Below, in pieces: positions 22,993 through 24,617 of a stretch of 24,617 nucleotides of DNA. The position numbers and the translations under genes are program-made. The notes beneath the pieces are model-generated. The model made no database searches. It saw nothing but the letters and a program-made list of their open reading frames with translations, and was not told the DNA's origin. The stretch's first letter is position 1, and the number at the start of each line of letters is the position of its first letter. Where the stretch lies: positions 1-24,617 of the forward strand of contig CBDCNI010000003.1 of NCBI GenBank assembly GCA_965219175.1, in the 5' to 3' direction. Source of the stretch: JBBPZK01 sp965219175. Lineage in GTDB: Bacteria > Actinomycetota > Rubrobacteria > Rubrobacterales > Rubrobacteraceae.

Positions 22993-23973
22993 ATGACGAC
23001 AGAACTAGCGACCCAAGAGACCGCCATCACAACAGGGCAGGGGGGAGGCATCATCCTTCCCACCGTCATCGCGCAGGCAGGCGAGAGAGCAGGGCGCCGC
23101 TTCGTCGAGTTCTTCACCGCCAACATCAGGAACCGAAACACGCGGACGGCCTACGCCCGAGCGGTCGCGAGGTTCCTCGAATGGTGCGACGTGCGACGGA
23201 TAGAGCTCGCGCGGATTGAGCCCGTGATCGTTGCGGCCTACATTGAGGAGCTATGCGGGACGCACTCGCGACCGACCGTGAAGCAGCACCTCGCCGCAAT
23301 TAAGATGCTCTTCGATTGGCTCGTGACCGGCGGAGTCCTCCCGTTTAGCCCCGCGGCTTCCGTCCGCGGCCCGAAACACGTCGTGAAAAAAGGAACGACG
23401 CCCGTTCTAAAGACGGACGAGGCGAGGACCCTTCTCGACACAATCGACACGACAACCATCAAAGGACTCAGGGACCGAGCCTTGATTGCCGTGATGGTCT
23501 ACAGCTTCGCAAGGGTAGGGGCCACGCTCGCGATGCGAGTCGAAGACTACTACTCGGAGGGAAGGCGAGGATGGTTCCGGTTGCACGAGAAGGGCGGAAA
23601 GCTCCACAGCGTGCCCGCCCACCACAACGCAGAAGCCTACCTTGATGCTTACATCGAGGCCGCAGGAATCGCCCACGACCGCAAAGGCCCGTTATTTCGG
23701 ACCATCGATAAGACCCGCAACCTTACTACGAGACCGATGGACCCGAACGACGCCCTTCGGATGATAAAGGGCAGGGCAGGTGAGGCCGAACTTTCGCCGT
23801 CCGTTTGCTGCCACACGTTTCGGGCGACAGGAATTACGGCCTATCTCGAAAATGGAGGCACAATTGAGAAGGCCCAGCAGATTGCTGCTCACGAGTCGCC
23901 GAAAACGACGAAGCTCTATGACCGGACAAGCGATAACCTCACCTTGGACGAGATTGAACGCATCAATATCTAG
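22993..23973 (+). CDS. tyrosine recombinase (second copy)
   Basis: Identical to the gene at 7665-8645, with palindrome sites upstream at 22752 and 22965. Confidence 0.9.
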   Translation: MTTELATQETAITTGQGGGIILPTVIAQAGERAGRRFVEFFTANIRNRNTRTAYARAVARFLEWCDVRRIELARIEPVIVAAYIEELCGTHSRPTVKQHLAAIKMLFDWLVTGGVLPFSPAASVRGPKHVVKKGTTPVLKTDEARTLLDTIDTTTIKGLRDRALIAVMVYSFARVGATLAMRVEDYYSEGRRGWFRLHEKGGKLHSVPAHHNAEAYLDAYIEAAGIAHDRKGPLFRTIDKTRNLTTRPMDPNDALRMIKGRAGEAELSPSVCCHTFRATGITAYLENGGTIEKAQQIAAHESPKTTKLYDRTSDNLTLDEIERINI

Positions 23974-23981
23974 GCGCACAA

Positions 23982-24617
23982 ATGCCCTCGCAACGCAAAA
24001 TTCAACCAAACCCTGACACGCGAGACGAGGATGAGTCCCCCGTAAGGGATTGCGGCCTCTCCCACCGAGACATCGGTGCTAAGCTGGGTATTGGTCGTGC
24101 GCGCGTCTTGTTTCATGAACAGGCTGCCCTAGCAAAGCTCAGGAAGGCGTTTGAAAAGTTGGGGATTCGAAACGATGAATCATTCATATGCACACATTCA
24201 CGTGATTTGAAGGCGGCGTTGGAAACGTTCAACAGGCCTCATCCACGCCAGGGTGCTCACGAGCCTTACGCAGCTCAACACGGGTGGCTGGCAGTGGACC
24301 GTGTTAAATCTATCAATGATGGCTCAGAGGCAATTGAAGACGTTGTCCGTGCTTACCAATTCCTAAAACGCGACCACGATGAAAATGTTCACCCGCCTCT
24401 TATAATCAAAACTGATATTTACAACTCGGATTCCTATACGATTGAGGCAGCCGCGATTCATAACGGCTTGATGCGAATTCGTTGTTGGCCCACTAAGCGA
24501 GGCGAATCTAGGTCTGTAAAACATCTAACCGAGTTTACCTGCACTGCAATTGTGGAGAGCGAATTTGCTTCGGACGAGAAAGGCCGGTTTGATATCCCAA
24601 TTTTTATTTGCGCTATT
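23982..24617 (+). CDS. HTH protein, cut by the window end (second copy)
   Basis: First 212 codons of the gene at 8654-9316. The frame is open to the last base, so the stop lies outside the window; the break is the contig end, not a mutation. Confidence 0.6.
   Translation, partial: MPSQRKIQPNPDTRDEDESPVRDCGLSHRDIGAKLGIGRARVLFHEQAALAKLRKAFEKLGIRNDESFICTHSRDLKAALETFNRPHPRQGAHEPYAAQHGWLAVDRVKSINDGSEAIEDVVRAYQFLKRDHDENVHPPLIIKTDIYNSDSYTIEAAAIHNGLMRIRCWPTKRGESRSVKHLTEFTCTAIVESEFASDEKGRFDIPIFICAI

Larger units (their letters stand above)
1..24617. repeat. 15,328-bp unit present 1.6 times (over-circularised plasmid contig)
   Basis: Every base compared at position n (1-9289) recurs at n+15328, and every long reading frame of the first 9289 bases recurs with the same protein sequence. 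The sequence at 15328 runs directly into the sequence at 1 with no junction motif. Because the window contains an iteron origin, a Rep gene and a ParA gene, the natural reading is a circular plasmid of 15,328 bp with redundant contig ends. Unique coordinates are 1-15328. A true tandem duplication or a plasmid multimer would look the same from sequence alone. Confidence 0.95.

Overview
The window is about 1.6 turns of one 15,328-bp unit. Bases 1-9289 recur, identically wherever compared, at 15329-24617. The simplest reading is a circular plasmid of 15,328 bp whose assembled contig ran past its own start. A real partial tandem duplication is possible but less likely. All unique content therefore lies in 1-15328; entries above 15328 are second copies.

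The replicon is GC-rich with AT-rich promoter islands. Its Rep, KfrA and ParA types, and a minus-strand gene at 13660-14298 of a kind I associate with Planctomycetota, suggest a planctomycete plasmid. That host call is an inference from protein character, not from a marker gene. No rRNA, tRNA, relaxase, type IV secretion gene, transposase or CRISPR array was found.

Layout of one turn: (1) 1-1000 is an origin region with five contiguous 22-bp iterons plus outliers and several palindromes. (2) 1001-2834 is a rep operon: a 13-codon leader peptide overlaps the rep start (ATGA), and rep overlaps a small secreted four-cysteine protein. (3) 2835-4093 is mostly non-coding, apart from one minus-strand unknown gene. 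(4) 4094-5336 holds a KfrA-like coiled-coil DNA-binding protein and an acidic plasmid protein. (5) 5337-5673 has a 34-bp perfect inverted repeat between convergent genes. (6) 5674-7237 (minus) holds a SIR2-like protein, a possible defence effector, and a ribbon-helix-helix protein. (7) 7665-11570 holds a tyrosine recombinase, an HTH protein of unknown function, and a DNA methyltransferase/restriction endonuclease pair. (8) 11740-13494 holds ParA, a ribbon-helix-helix partner and a ParDE toxin-antitoxin pair. (9) 13660-14298 is a conserved-looking gene of unknown function. (10) About 14700-15445 is about 0.75 kb without a credible protein gene but full of strong hairpins, several with GNRA loops on the minus strand. 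It is a candidate large structured RNA.

Two signals stand out. First, a palindrome with consensus GGAACGTGGACGTTTC occurs eight times per turn, always outside genes. In the seven copies with a GG centre, GG is always on the plus strand. The copies fall between functional modules (replication; SIR2/RHH; recombinase/R-M; partition/TA/RNA), and one lies just upstream of the recombinase and one just upstream of parA. It could be a plasmid-wide operator, a dispersed centromere, or a recombination site bounding exchangeable modules. Second, the minus-strand RNA next to the origin has no recognised protein partner here.

Taken together this looks like a small, self-maintaining plasmid (iteron Rep, ParA/RHH, ParDE, tyrosine recombinase) carrying host-defence cargo (restriction-modification and a SIR2-like protein).
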